A stretch of DNA of 52,734 nt from Syntrophobacterales bacterium (GTDB lineage: Bacteria; Desulfobacterota; Syntrophia; Syntrophales; UBA2192), in the NCBI GenBank assembly GCA_018053845.1, contig JAGPKU010000002.1, positions 1 through 52,734 on the forward strand, given 5' to 3'. The notes beneath the pieces are model-generated. The model ran no database searches. It had not been told where the DNA came from and saw only the letters and a program-made list of their open reading frames with translations. The position numbers and the translations under genes were made by a program. The stretch's first letter is position 1, and each line of letters starts with the position of its first letter. Positions 7,947 to 14,726 of this stretch are shown piece after piece.

Positions 7947-8533
7947 GGTCTTCCCTCGCCTTCTTCTTTATGGAGCTTCAGCGCCACGCGATGCGACTTT
8001 TCCTTGCCCTTGCCGCCTTCCCCGACCTTCTCCTCGACGATGACCCGGTCGGGGAGGATCTGGATCACCCGGCCGCCGTTCTCGCCGATCAGCGTGCCCA
8101 GGTAGACGATGTAGCCCTTGCCCGACCCGTCCTCGACCATGGCCGCGCGCTTGTCCGTCGAGCCGGCGATGCCCGTCAGGCGGACCTTGTCCAGGGGCAC
8201 CCGCTGCAGGGGGGTGAGGTGGCCCGTGTACTTCTTTTTCTCCGGACCCTTCTTCGCGGGGGTGGGCAGCTCGAGCCGCACGAAGGGCTTGAAGGGGTCC
8301 GTCTTGCCCTTCGGGTCGTACCGGTAGTCCGGGATCTCGAGGGCCGCCGCCTCGGTCTTCACCGCGGCCGGCGCGGCGGCGGGCACGGCCGAGGCCACCG
8401 TCGCGGGCGCGGGCGCGGCCGCGGGCGGGGCCTGCGGCGGGGCCGCCGTTGCGGAAACCGCAAGCAGGAAGACGAGAGCCAGGCTTCCCGCCAGGGGCTT
8501 ACTTTTTCTGCACTGCTTTCTTGTCCGTTCCAT
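7943..8533 (-). CDS. pilP: Type IV pilus assembly lipoprotein/periplasmic protein PilP
   Basis: Periplasmic protein that links the inner-membrane PilN/PilO complex to the PilQ secretin. After an N-terminal hydrophobic segment (SLALVFLLAVSATAA) there is a low-complexity Ala/Pro linker, then the PilP beta domain with YDPKGKTDPFKPFV, the family hallmark, and LVPLDKV-like and IVYLGTLIGENGGRV strands. The ATG at 8533 (MERTRKQ) was chosen; a TTG at 8569 would lengthen the overlap with pilO. No lipobox cysteine follows the signal, so it is probably not a lipoprotein here, unlike PilP of Pseudomonas. Confidence 0.88.
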   Translation of the reverse strand: MERTRKQCRKSKPLAGSLALVFLLAVSATAAPPQAPPAAAPAPATVASAVPAAAPAAVKTEAAALEIPDYRYDPKGKTDPFKPFVRLELPTPAKKGPEKKKYTGHLTPLQRVPLDKVRLTGIAGSTDKRAAMVEDGSGKGYIVYLGTLIGENGGRVIQILPDRVIVEEKVGEGGKGKEKSHRVALKLHKEEGEGRP

Positions 8534-9140
8534 CCGCCTTCTTGCTCCCTTCAACGGGCTTTTCGACAAACATGTAGGTCTTGATCAGGAAACTCGTGGC
8601 CAGGGTGGGGCCCTTGGCGCCGTTGCCGTCCTTGGTCCCCTCGCGCCGCTCCATGGAGATGTCCGACACGTTGACGATGCGCGGCAGCTTCGCCACTTTT
8701 TCGAAGAACGTGGCCGTGTCGTGATAGACCCCGGTGAGCGAAATCTTCACGGGCAGCTCGGCGTAGAATTCCTTTTCGACGGGGGCCAGGGGCTCGAAGA
8801 GCTGGAACTCCACGCCGCCGATGTTCTCGGCCTCCGACATGGAGATCAGCAGGCCCGGGATCTCCTTCTGCTCGGGCAGCTTGGCCATGGCCACCTTGAG
8901 CTGCTCCTGCAGCTGGGCGATCTCCCGCTCGAACTTGAGCTTCTCCTCCATGAGCTTCTGCTTCTGGGTGAGCTCCGCCTGAAGGGCCGCGAGATTCTGC
9001 TGGAGCCTCTCTTCCTCCTGCATGGCGTTCTGGTAGTAGAGCGAGTAATAGGCGAACCCCAGCAGGATGAAGAGCACGAACATCGCCAGGACCTTCTGCC
9101 GGACGGGCATTTTCTTGAGATCGTCTACGCTCAGTGCCAT
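8499..9140 (-). CDS. pilO: Type IV pilus inner-membrane protein PilO
   Basis: Bitopic inner-membrane protein forming the alignment complex with PilN and PilP. Layout matches the family: short cytoplasmic N-terminus, one membrane helix (VLAMFVLFILLGFAYYSLYY, residues about 17-36), a periplasmic coiled coil with LQAELTQKQKLMEEKLKFE, then a ferredoxin-like domain with KLPEQKEIPGLLISMSEAE and ISLTGVYHDTATFFEKVAKL. It has 213 residues and starts two bases after the pilN stop. Confidence 0.93.
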   Translation of the reverse strand: MALSVDDLKKMPVRQKVLAMFVLFILLGFAYYSLYYQNAMQEEERLQQNLAALQAELTQKQKLMEEKLKFEREIAQLQEQLKVAMAKLPEQKEIPGLLISMSEAENIGGVEFQLFEPLAPVEKEFYAELPVKISLTGVYHDTATFFEKVAKLPRIVNVSDISMERREGTKDGNGAKGPTLATSFLIKTYMFVEKPVEGSKKADGTDKKAVQKK

Positions 9141-9142
9141 GC

Positions 9143-9691
9143 TCAGAACCCCTTCTTGAGACCGCAGGACAGGGTGAACTGCTTCAGCTTGTTGCCCGCG
9201 ATTTCGGTTTGTTTGGACGAGACGAGGTCGACGGTGGTGAGGTGCTTGGACTTCTCCAGGTTGCGCATGAACTTCGCGATGGCGACGTTGTCCCGTGCGA
9301 AGCCGTCGATCTTGACGTCCGCCTCCGTTTCCTTCATCGACTTGACCCAGACCTGGTTGGCCGGGACCATGGCGGTCAGCTCATCGAGGAAGTAGACCTT
9401 GGCGAAGCGGTTCTTCTCGAGGTAGCTGATGATCTGAAGCCGCTTTTCGAGGATCTCCTTCGCCTTCTTGTACTGGTTGATGTCGCCGATGCTCGACTTG
9501 AGCTGCTGGAGCCTCTGCTGGGTGCCCTGGACCTCGTTCTCGAGATCGCTGAGCCGCATCACGGTGACGACGTGGAACCCGACGAGCAGGACCGCGAACG
9601 CGGCACCCAGGATGCCGAGGATGACGACCTGGTTCTTCGACTGGACTTCCTTTTTCTTTTCCCGGTAGGGAAGCAGGTTGACCTTGATCAT
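9143..9691 (-). CDS. pilN: Type IV pilus inner-membrane protein PilN
   Basis: Starts with the diagnostic PilN peptide MIKVNLLPYREKKK, which binds the groove of cytoplasmic PilM, followed by one membrane segment (VVILGILGAAFAVLLVGFHV) and a periplasmic coiled coil plus ferredoxin-like domain. It has 182 residues. The start ATG at 9691 overlaps the pilM stop as ATGA, so the longer open frame upstream is an artefact. Periplasmic PilN pairs with PilO. Confidence 0.93.
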   Translation of the reverse strand: MIKVNLLPYREKKKEVQSKNQVVILGILGAAFAVLLVGFHVVTVMRLSDLENEVQGTQQRLQQLKSSIGDINQYKKAKEILEKRLQIISYLEKNRFAKVYFLDELTAMVPANQVWVKSMKETEADVKIDGFARDNVAIAKFMRNLEKSKHLTTVDLVSSKQTEIAGNKLKQFTLSCGLKKGF

Positions 9692-10758
9692 TTGTCCCCG
9701 ATCCTCCTCATGGCGAGCCCGACGCCGACCGAGGCCTGCGGCCCGATTTCTTTCAGGTCCTCGGCGGAAAACGATTTCTTGTCGGCCGACACCTTGCGGA
9801 AGGGATCGGCGATCTCGACCTCCACGTTGAGCCGCTGCACGAGCGCCTCCGCGATCCCGGGCATCCGGGCCGTCCCGCCGCACAGCAGGATCTGCTTGAT
9901 GAACTTGCCCGGGTAGGTCGAACGGAAGTAATCGACGGAGCGCTCGATCTCCAGCAGCAGGGGATCGGCATAGGCCAGAAGCTCATCCCGGCTCTGCTCG
10001 TCCCCCGAGGCCGCCTTCTCGAGCTTCATGCGTTCGGCCTCTTCGAAGGAGACCCCCGTCTTGTCCTGGAGGTTTTCCGTGATCGAGGTGCCGCCCAGGG
10101 GGAAATCGCGGATGAAGATGGAGGCGCCCCCCTTGACCACGTTGATGTTGGTCATGCTGGCCCCGATGTTGACGAGGATGCAGACGTCGTCGTGCCCGTA
10201 ATCGTAGTTTTCCTCGTACATCGTCTCCAGGGCGAAGGAATCGACGTCCAGGATGGCGACCTCGAGCCCCGCCTTCTTCAGGGTATCGACGTAGCTCTGC
10301 ACGACGTCCTTCTTGGCGGCCACGAGAAAGACCTCCATCTGCCCCGGGCTCATGTCGCTGGATCCCAGGATCTGGAAGTCGAAGTTGACGTCCTTCATGT
10401 CGCCGAAGGGCAGGTACTTCTCGATCTCGTCGCTGATCAGCTCGCGCAGCGATTCCTCGTCCATGGAGGGGAAGCCGATCTTCTTGGCGATGACGGAGTA
10501 GCCGGAGAGGGAGGTGACGACGGTGCGGGCCCTGCAGCGTGAGATCTTGAGGAGCTCCTTGATCCGCTCGACCAGGGCGTTGGGGTTGGCGATGATGCCG
10601 TCGGCGACGATGCCCTTGGCAAGGGGAATGCTGGCGAAATTCTGCAGCGTGTAGCCGTCGGGTCCCTCGGCGATCTCGGCGAGCTTGACGGAACTGGATC
10701 CGATGTCGAGCCCCGCAATCTGCTTCTTGCTGGAAAACAGGCCGTTGAGTTTGAGCAT
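9688..10758 (-). CDS. pilM: Type IV pilus assembly ATPase-like protein PilM
   Basis: Cytoplasmic actin/FtsA-fold protein that binds the PilN N-terminus. The phosphate motifs are visible: GLDIGSSSVKLAEI near residues 16-29, LVNIGASMTNINVVKGG in the middle and LLCGGTARMPGIAEAL near the C-terminus. The ATG at 10758 (MLKLNGLFSSKKQIAG) follows a GAGGAC ribosome-binding site and gives 356 residues. It is the first gene of pilMNOPQ, about 90 bases downstream of the predicted sigma-54 start site. Confidence 0.94.
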   Translation of the reverse strand: MLKLNGLFSSKKQIAGLDIGSSSVKLAEIAEGPDGYTLQNFASIPLAKGIVADGIIANPNALVERIKELLKISRCRARTVVTSLSGYSVIAKKIGFPSMDEESLRELISDEIEKYLPFGDMKDVNFDFQILGSSDMSPGQMEVFLVAAKKDVVQSYVDTLKKAGLEVAILDVDSFALETMYEENYDYGHDDVCILVNIGASMTNINVVKGGASIFIRDFPLGGTSITENLQDKTGVSFEEAERMKLEKAASGDEQSRDELLAYADPLLLEIERSVDYFRSTYPGKFIKQILLCGGTARMPGIAEALVQRLNVEVEIADPFRKVSADKKSFSAEDLKEIGPQASVGVGLAMRRIGDK

Positions 10759-11176
10759 GGAGTCCTCTGTGTCTGGCGGTCTCTTCCGGCCGGACAACCG
10801 GCACCGGGGAAAGGGTTAAGGCCGATTCACTTCACACCACTACGGGCAATACGTTAAGCAAGCACTGTGCCACGGCCAGTCCGGCAAACGGCCCGGGGCG
10901 GGGCCGTCCCGGCCGCAACCCCGGAAGGCCCTGATTTGGAAACCTTTTCGGCAGGCCATCCCGTAGGATGTCCGGCCTGCAGGCCTTGCGGCGGGGCAGA
11001 CTCCCAACGTTACCAATCGGCAGGGACGCGACGGGGGTTAAATAAAAAATACGGGGGGCGGGCTGCCGGAAGGACCGGGTGCCTCAAGAAGCAAGACAGG
11101 ACTGCGTTTCAAGGCATGTGTCAGGGTCTTTGACACCCGGACGGAGGAGGAAGTGAAGAGGGTGATGTGAGTGGCT
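10759..11176. other. Intergenic region upstream of pilM
   Basis: This 418-base gap between the end of ftsB and pilM holds the sigma-54 promoter at 10857-10872. It also holds a small dyad GTGTCA-N7-TGACAC near 11118-11136 and an AT-rich patch TTAAATAAAAAAT near 11037-11051. No convincing gene is present on either strand. The length is suitable for an upstream enhancer-binding site, but none is identified. Confidence 0.6.
10857..10872 (-). promoter_or_regulatory. Sigma-54 (-24/-12) promoter of pilMNOPQ
   Basis: On the minus strand the site reads TGGCAC-AGTGC-TTGCT, an exact match to the sigma-54 consensus TGGCAC-N5-TTGCW including the GG-to-GC spacing. It lies about 100 bases upstream of the pilM start and nothing else is transcribed from it. 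Sigma-54 promoters need an enhancer-binding protein such as PilR, which is not in the window. Confidence 0.85.
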
Positions 11177-11443
11177 TCAGTCCACGCGCCGGTAGACCCG
11201 GTCGCTGGGTTTGACCATGCCGAGCTCGTCGCGGGCCACCTTCTCGATGTAGCGCAGGTCATTGCGGAGCCGGAGGATCTCCTTTTTGAGGGCGACGTTT
11301 GTCGCGGCCAGATCGTCGTTGCCCTGCCGCAGTTCGAGAAGCTTCCGGTCCAGGCGGTGATTGTCGAGGACCCCCCGGCTTCCGAAGAGGATGACCGACC
11401 CCATGAGGATCAGGAACAGCAGAAGCACTCGGCCCACCTTCAT
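11177..11443 (-). CDS. ftsB: Septum formation initiator, FtsB/DivIC family
   Basis: Small bitopic cell-division protein of 88 residues: one membrane helix at residues 5-21 (RVLLLFLILMGSVILFG) and a coiled coil (LDRKLLELRQGNDDLAATN and KKEILRLRNDLRYIEKVAR). It ends in the short domain with ARDELGMVKPSDRVYR, the usual FtsB hallmark. In the divisome FtsB pairs with FtsL and FtsQ. It lies 22 bases downstream of the DUF39 gene and is probably co-transcribed with it. Confidence 0.9.
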   Translation of the reverse strand: MKVGRVLLLFLILMGSVILFGSRGVLDNHRLDRKLLELRQGNDDLAATNVALKKEILRLRNDLRYIEKVARDELGMVKPSDRVYRRVD

Positions 11444-11465
11444 CCGCCATCCCCCGACACCGGTC

Positions 11466-12671
11466 TCAGCGTTTCCGGTGACCCCCGGCCGTCTCCGCGC
11501 TGACCGAGGGAAGGAGCGCCTGGGGCTCGCCCAGCAGGAATTCCTTCTTTTCGATCCAGGTCTTGAGTGTCTCCGCGATCTGCCGGGCCTTGTAGTAGCT
11601 CGACATGGAGGCCGTGGCCACTTCCTTTCCGTTCAGGACGATCCGGCCGCTGCGAAGCTCCCGATAGCTCACCTCGCCCAGACTCTTGATCTCGCCGCCG
11701 CCGGGATAGTCCATGCTGTAGTCGTAGACCTGGGTCCTGATGTCCGCGTCCTTCACGGCGGAGTAGCGGGCCATCTCCTCGTCGAGCACGGGGATCGGGA
11801 TCCCGATGCCGACATAGAGCGAAACGCCGTAGCCCAGAAAGCTCGCCCCGGTGAGCCACTCCGGGGACATGGTCTTCAGGTCGCCGATGACGGCGAGGGT
11901 ACCCGCCCCGCCCGTCGGAACGCCGTTGGGGCCCCGCGGCGTGTCCGGGTGGTGCTGGGTGCCGTGCCAGGCCACGTACCCCTGGGCCCCGCCAAGGAAG
12001 ATGCGGGTCCCGATCCCGATCGTCCGGTAGTAGGGGTCGTTGAACAGGGGGCTGAGCTGACCCGAGGTGGAATAGTTGGCGTTGGCCATCCGCGGGCGCA
12101 GGACCCCCATGTACGTGTAGATGGTCTTGTCGGACATGTTCACGGCGCAGTTGTAGTTCTGATAGCAGTTGCGGGGGTTGAAGAGGATCGCGTCCCGCAG
12201 ATCCTTCAGCACGATGTTCTTCTCCTGCTTGCGCGAGGGGTAGCAGTCCGTGCCGTAGCCCTCCAGGCGAAGACGGATGACGTTGCCGGCCACGAGGTCC
12301 TCGATGACGTGGCCCCCGCCGTAGTTGAACTCGCCGGGGAAGACGCTGTTGAGGGGATCCCCCTCGGCCACCTCGGTGGCCCCGATGTAGCAGTCCACCG
12401 CCGCCACGCCGCCGTAGGCCGCAACGTCGTTGAGCCAGACCTTTTGGGCCTTGATCCGCGGAGAGGTGTGGCCGAAGTTCAGGAAGGCCCCCGAGGAGCA
12501 CATGGGCCCGAAGGTCCCCGTGGTCACCACGTCGACCTTCCGGGCCGCCTCCACGTCGCCGTGGCGCTCGACGATGTCGATCATCTCCTCGGCCGTGACG
12601 ACGACGGCCCTGCCCTGCCGGATCCTCTCGTTGATCTCCGCGATCGTTTTCTTGACTTTGAACGTTTTCAC
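11466..12671 (-). CDS. DUF39 homocysteine biosynthesis protein (L-aspartate semialdehyde sulfurtransferase type)
   Basis: Member of the DUF39 family, which in methanogens and sulfate reducers makes homocysteine from aspartate semialdehyde and a sulfur donor. It contains the conserved VVTTGTFGPMCSSGAFLNFG with its cysteine, DCYIGATEVAEGDPLNSVFP, and FLGGAQGYVAWHGTQHHPDT. The GTG at 12671 (read as MKTFKVKKTIAEINERI) is preferred, giving 401 residues. The ATG starts upstream would translate the 9-nt repeat into a Lys/Thr-rich tail and are rejected. The usual partner with NIL and ferredoxin domains is not adjacent. The downstream neighbour is ftsB. Confidence 0.85.
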   Translation of the reverse strand: MKTFKVKKTIAEINERIRQGRAVVVTAEEMIDIVERHGDVEAARKVDVVTTGTFGPMCSSGAFLNFGHTSPRIKAQKVWLNDVAAYGGVAAVDCYIGATEVAEGDPLNSVFPGEFNYGGGHVIEDLVAGNVIRLRLEGYGTDCYPSRKQEKNIVLKDLRDAILFNPRNCYQNYNCAVNMSDKTIYTYMGVLRPRMANANYSTSGQLSPLFNDPYYRTIGIGTRIFLGGAQGYVAWHGTQHHPDTPRGPNGVPTGGAGTLAVIGDLKTMSPEWLTGASFLGYGVSLYVGIGIPIPVLDEEMARYSAVKDADIRTQVYDYSMDYPGGGEIKSLGEVSYRELRSGRIVLNGKEVATASMSSYYKARQIAETLKTWIEKKEFLLGEPQALLPSVSAETAGGHRKR

Positions 12672-12676
12672 TCTCG

Positions 12677-12716
12677 TCTGTTTCGTTCTTTTCGTTTCTT
12701 TCGTTTGTTTCGTTCG
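12677..12716. repeat. 9-nt-period TTTCG repeat run
   Basis: Four words in strict 9-nt phase: TCTGTTTCG, TTCTTTTCG, TTTCTTTCG, TTTGTTTCG, then TTCG. It lies immediately upstream of the DUF39 start and is translated only if a spurious upstream start is used. The lead GTCTGTTTCG and following TCTTTTCG recur at 13344-13362. Confidence 0.8.
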
Positions 12717-12747
12717 ACGGCCCGGCATCCGGATCGCCCCGGCCTGT

Positions 12748-12807
12748 CCAACCTTCTTACCCTCTCGCCCTCTCAACTTCTGCGCTTCCCAACTTCATAA
12801 CTTCACG
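12748..12807. repeat. 8-nt-period pyrimidine-rich repeat run
   Basis: Seven words in strict 8-nt phase: CCAACCTT, CTTACCCT, CTCGCCCT, CTCAACTT, CTGCGCTT, CCCAACTT, CATAACTT, then CACG. The anchor is a pyrimidine pair plus CT or TT at the word end while inner bases vary. Its lead GGCCTGTCC and CTTACCCTCTC matches the run at 4100-4122. Confidence 0.8.
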
Positions 12808-12817
12808 TTTTCCTGCA

Positions 12818-12850
12818 TTATTAGAGCATTTCGAGTCTGTTGTCCAACAG
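12818..12850 (-). promoter_or_regulatory. Possible promoter with overlapping palindrome upstream of the DUF39 gene
   Basis: On the minus strand TTGGAC (plus 12842-12847) and TAATAA (12818-12823) are 18 bases apart, a plausible sigma-70 promoter for DUF39-ftsB. The -35 box lies inside the palindrome CTGTTG-TC-CAACAG (12837-12850), which could be a repressor operator. Purely a sequence-based prediction. Confidence 0.4.
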
Positions 12851-12865
12851 AAATGCGGGAAAGCC

Positions 12866-12881
12866 GGGGCCGTGAGGCCCC
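12866..12881 (-). terminator. Hairpin after dut
   Basis: GGGGCC-GTGA-GGCCCC, a strong 6-bp tetraloop hairpin directly after the dut stop. The tail on the minus strand (GGCTTTCCC) is only weakly T-rich, so termination may be partial or Rho-assisted. Confidence 0.5.
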
Positions 12882-12889
12882 GCGCGGGG

Positions 12890-13336
12890 CTAACCGGTGT
12901 GCCCGAAGCCGCCGTCCCCCCGATCCGTCGCGGGCAGGCTTCCCTGCAGATCCCACCGGACCCGGCAGACCGGCGCCACGATCATCTGGGCGATCCGGTC
13001 CCCCCGCCGGACGACGAAGGGCTCGGCGCCGTGATTGATCAGGATGACGCGGATCTCGCCGCGGTAATCGGCGTCGATGGTGCCCGGCGCGTTCGCAAGG
13101 GTGACCCCGTGTTTCAGGGCTAGGCCGCTCCGCGGCCGGATCTGCGCCTCGAAGCCCTCCGGCAGGGCGATGGCGATGCCCGTGGGGACGAGGGCGCGCC
13201 GGCCCGGGGAGAGGACCAGGTCGCCCCGGACGGCGGCCACGAGGTCCATGCCCGCCGCGTGATCCGTCATGTAGCCCGGAAGGGGAAGATCCTCCGAACC
13301 CTCCAGGCGCGTGATGGCCACACGAACCGATTCCAT
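12890..13336 (-). CDS. dut: dUTP diphosphatase
   Basis: Trimeric dUTPase of 148 residues converting dUTP to dUMP and pyrophosphate. All five motifs are present in order: [36 protein letters not shown] and the C-terminal GDGGFGHTG arm that closes over the substrate. The ATG at 13336 ([13 protein letters not shown]) is used. The open frame upstream reads through the short-period repeat at 13345-13457 and would add 47 meaningless residues. It follows the M16 protease gene on the same strand. Confidence 0.95.
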   Translation of the reverse strand: MESVRVAITRLEGSEDLPLPGYMTDHAAGMDLVAAVRGDLVLSPGRRALVPTGIAIALPEGFEAQIRPRSGLALKHGVTLANAPGTIDADYRGEIRVILINHGAEPFVVRRGDRIAQMIVAPVCRVRWDLQGSLPATDRGDGGFGHTG

Positions 13337-13344
13337 CAAACCCG

Positions 13345-13457
13345 TCTGTTTCGCTCTTTTCGCTATCGCCGGTTTCGCCGGCCCCGGTTGCGAAGGGCCG
13401 AAGGCCGCAGGCCGAGAAGGGAAAGACTGCATTTCCGCCGCCTGCGGCCCGTCGCCT
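13345..13457. repeat. Compound short-period repeat between the M16 protease gene and dut
   Basis: Begins with 9-nt words TCTGTTTCG, CTCTTTTCG, CTATCGCCG, GTTTCGCCG (13345-13380), homologous to the run at 12677. A purine-rich run follows with 8-nt spacing (TTGCGAAG, GGCCGAAG, GCCGCAGG, CCGAGAAG), then a core GGGAAAGACTGCATTTCC, and 7-nt words CCGCCTG, CGGCCCG, TCGCCTT, TCGCCTT ending next to the upstream stop codon. The arms are roughly complementary. Confidence 0.7.
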
Positions 13458-13463
13458 TTCGCC

Positions 13464-14726
13464 TTAGAGATCGACATCCCCCGCGGGCATTTCCGATTCC
13501 GTCATCTCGCCGAGGAAGACCATGGAGAGGTTGGGACGCGTGAACAGCCGACCGGCGAGGGACAGGATGTCCTCGGCGGTCACGGCCTCGATCCGGCCGA
13601 CGATCTCCTCGGGCGGCACGTTGCGGCCGAAGTAGATCTCGTTGGTCGCGAGCTTCTGCATCCGGTTGTCGGTGCTCTCCATGCTCAGCAGCAGATTGCC
13701 CTTGATCAGCTCCTTGGCCGACTGCAGCTCCTTGTCCGTGAGCCGCTCGGTCTTCATGCGCCGCATCTCGGCCAGGATGATGTCGATGACCTCCCGGGTC
13801 TTGTCCTTCGAGGTCCCGACGTAGACATTGAGCATCCCCGTGTCCCGATAGGAAACGATGTAGGAACGCACGGCGTAGGCCAGGCCCCGCTTCTCGCGGA
13901 TCTCCTGGAAGAGGCGGGAGCTCATCGAGCCGCCGAAGACGGAATTCATCAGGATGCCGGCGAACCGGTCGTTGTCCAGCGTCGCCGGGGCCGGCGTGCC
14001 GACGACGAGGTGGAGCTGCTCGAGATCCTTCTCGATGCAGCACCGGCGGGCCGTGGTGCCCGGCCGGATCTCCCCGGACTGCAGCCGCAGGGCCGGCAGC
14101 GACCCGAAGAGCTTCGCCACCCAATCGACCAGCGCCTCGTGCTCCAGGTTGCCCACGGCGGCGATCACCAGGTTCTCTCCCCGGTAACGATCCTCGAAGA
14201 ACCGCATGACCTGCCCGCGATCGAAGGCGTCGACGGAGTCCCTCGTGCCCAGGACCGGCATGGCCAGGGCATGCCCCTCCCAGAAATGCTTCTCGAAGAT
14301 GTCGTGGATGTACTCGTCGGGCGTGTCCTCCACCATGCTGATCTCCTGGAGGACGACGGCCTTTTCCTTTTCGATGTCGTCGAGGTCGAACCGCGAGTGG
14401 GTGAAGATGTCCGCGAGCAGGTCGATGGCCAGGTTCACGTGGTAGTCGGGAACCTTGACGTAGAACGCCGTCAGCTCCTTGCCCGTGAAGGCGTTCATCA
14501 CGCCCCCGACGGAGTCGATGTCGGAGGCGATGTCGAAGGCCGACCGCCGGTCCGTGCCCTTGAAGAGCATGTGCTCGATGAAGTGGGCCGTCCCGTTGAT
14601 CCGCTCGTCCTCGTGGCGCGACCCGCAGCGGACCCACGCGCCGATCGAGGCGGACCGGACGTGACGGATCTCCTCCGTGATGACCTTGATCCCGTTAGAA
14701 AGGACTGTTTTTCGGTACGTCTGCAC
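13464..14726 (-). CDS. M16 (pitrilysin-family) zinc protease
   Basis: Insulinase-family peptidase of 420 residues. The inverted zinc motif HxxEH is seen as HFIEH at residues 48-52 ([14 protein letters not shown]), with the downstream glutamate in [19 protein letters not shown]. The second half, with the [20 protein letters not shown] signature, forms the matching non-catalytic lobe. The GTG at 14726 (read as [15 protein letters not shown]) overlaps the end of pnp by 32 bases. This pnp-M16-dut order is common in related bacteria and resembles the mitochondrial-processing-peptidase-like proteins; its substrates are unknown. Confidence 0.88.
   Translation of the reverse strand: MQTYRKTVLSNGIKVITEEIRHVRSASIGAWVRCGSRHEDERINGTAHFIEHMLFKGTDRRSAFDIASDIDSVGGVMNAFTGKELTAFYVKVPDYHVNLAIDLLADIFTHSRFDLDDIEKEKAVVLQEISMVEDTPDEYIHDIFEKHFWEGHALAMPVLGTRDSVDAFDRGQVMRFFEDRYRGENLVIAAVGNLEHEALVDWVAKLFGSLPALRLQSGEIRPGTTARRCCIEKDLEQLHLVVGTPAPATLDNDRFAGILMNSVFGGSMSSRLFQEIREKRGLAYAVRSYIVSYRDTGMLNVYVGTSKDKTREVIDIILAEMRRMKTERLTDKELQSAKELIKGNLLLSMESTDNRMQKLATNEIYFGRNVPPEEIVGRIEAVTAEDILSLAGRLFTRPNLSMVFLGEMTESEMPAGDVDL

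Noticed and set aside
11037-11137. Intrinsic terminator of ftsB
   Set aside because: The small GTGTCA dyad and the T-rich stretch are not adjacent, and no stable GC stem directly precedes the T run, so I did not call it.
12672-12776. Lys/Thr-rich N-terminal tail of the DUF39 protein
   Set aside because: It translates the 9-nt TTTCG array (as TKQTKETKRTKQT); the conserved protein starts at the GTG at 12671.
13336-13477. N-terminal extension of dUTPase
   Set aside because: The 47 extra residues come from the short-period repeat; the family fold begins at the ATG at 13336.
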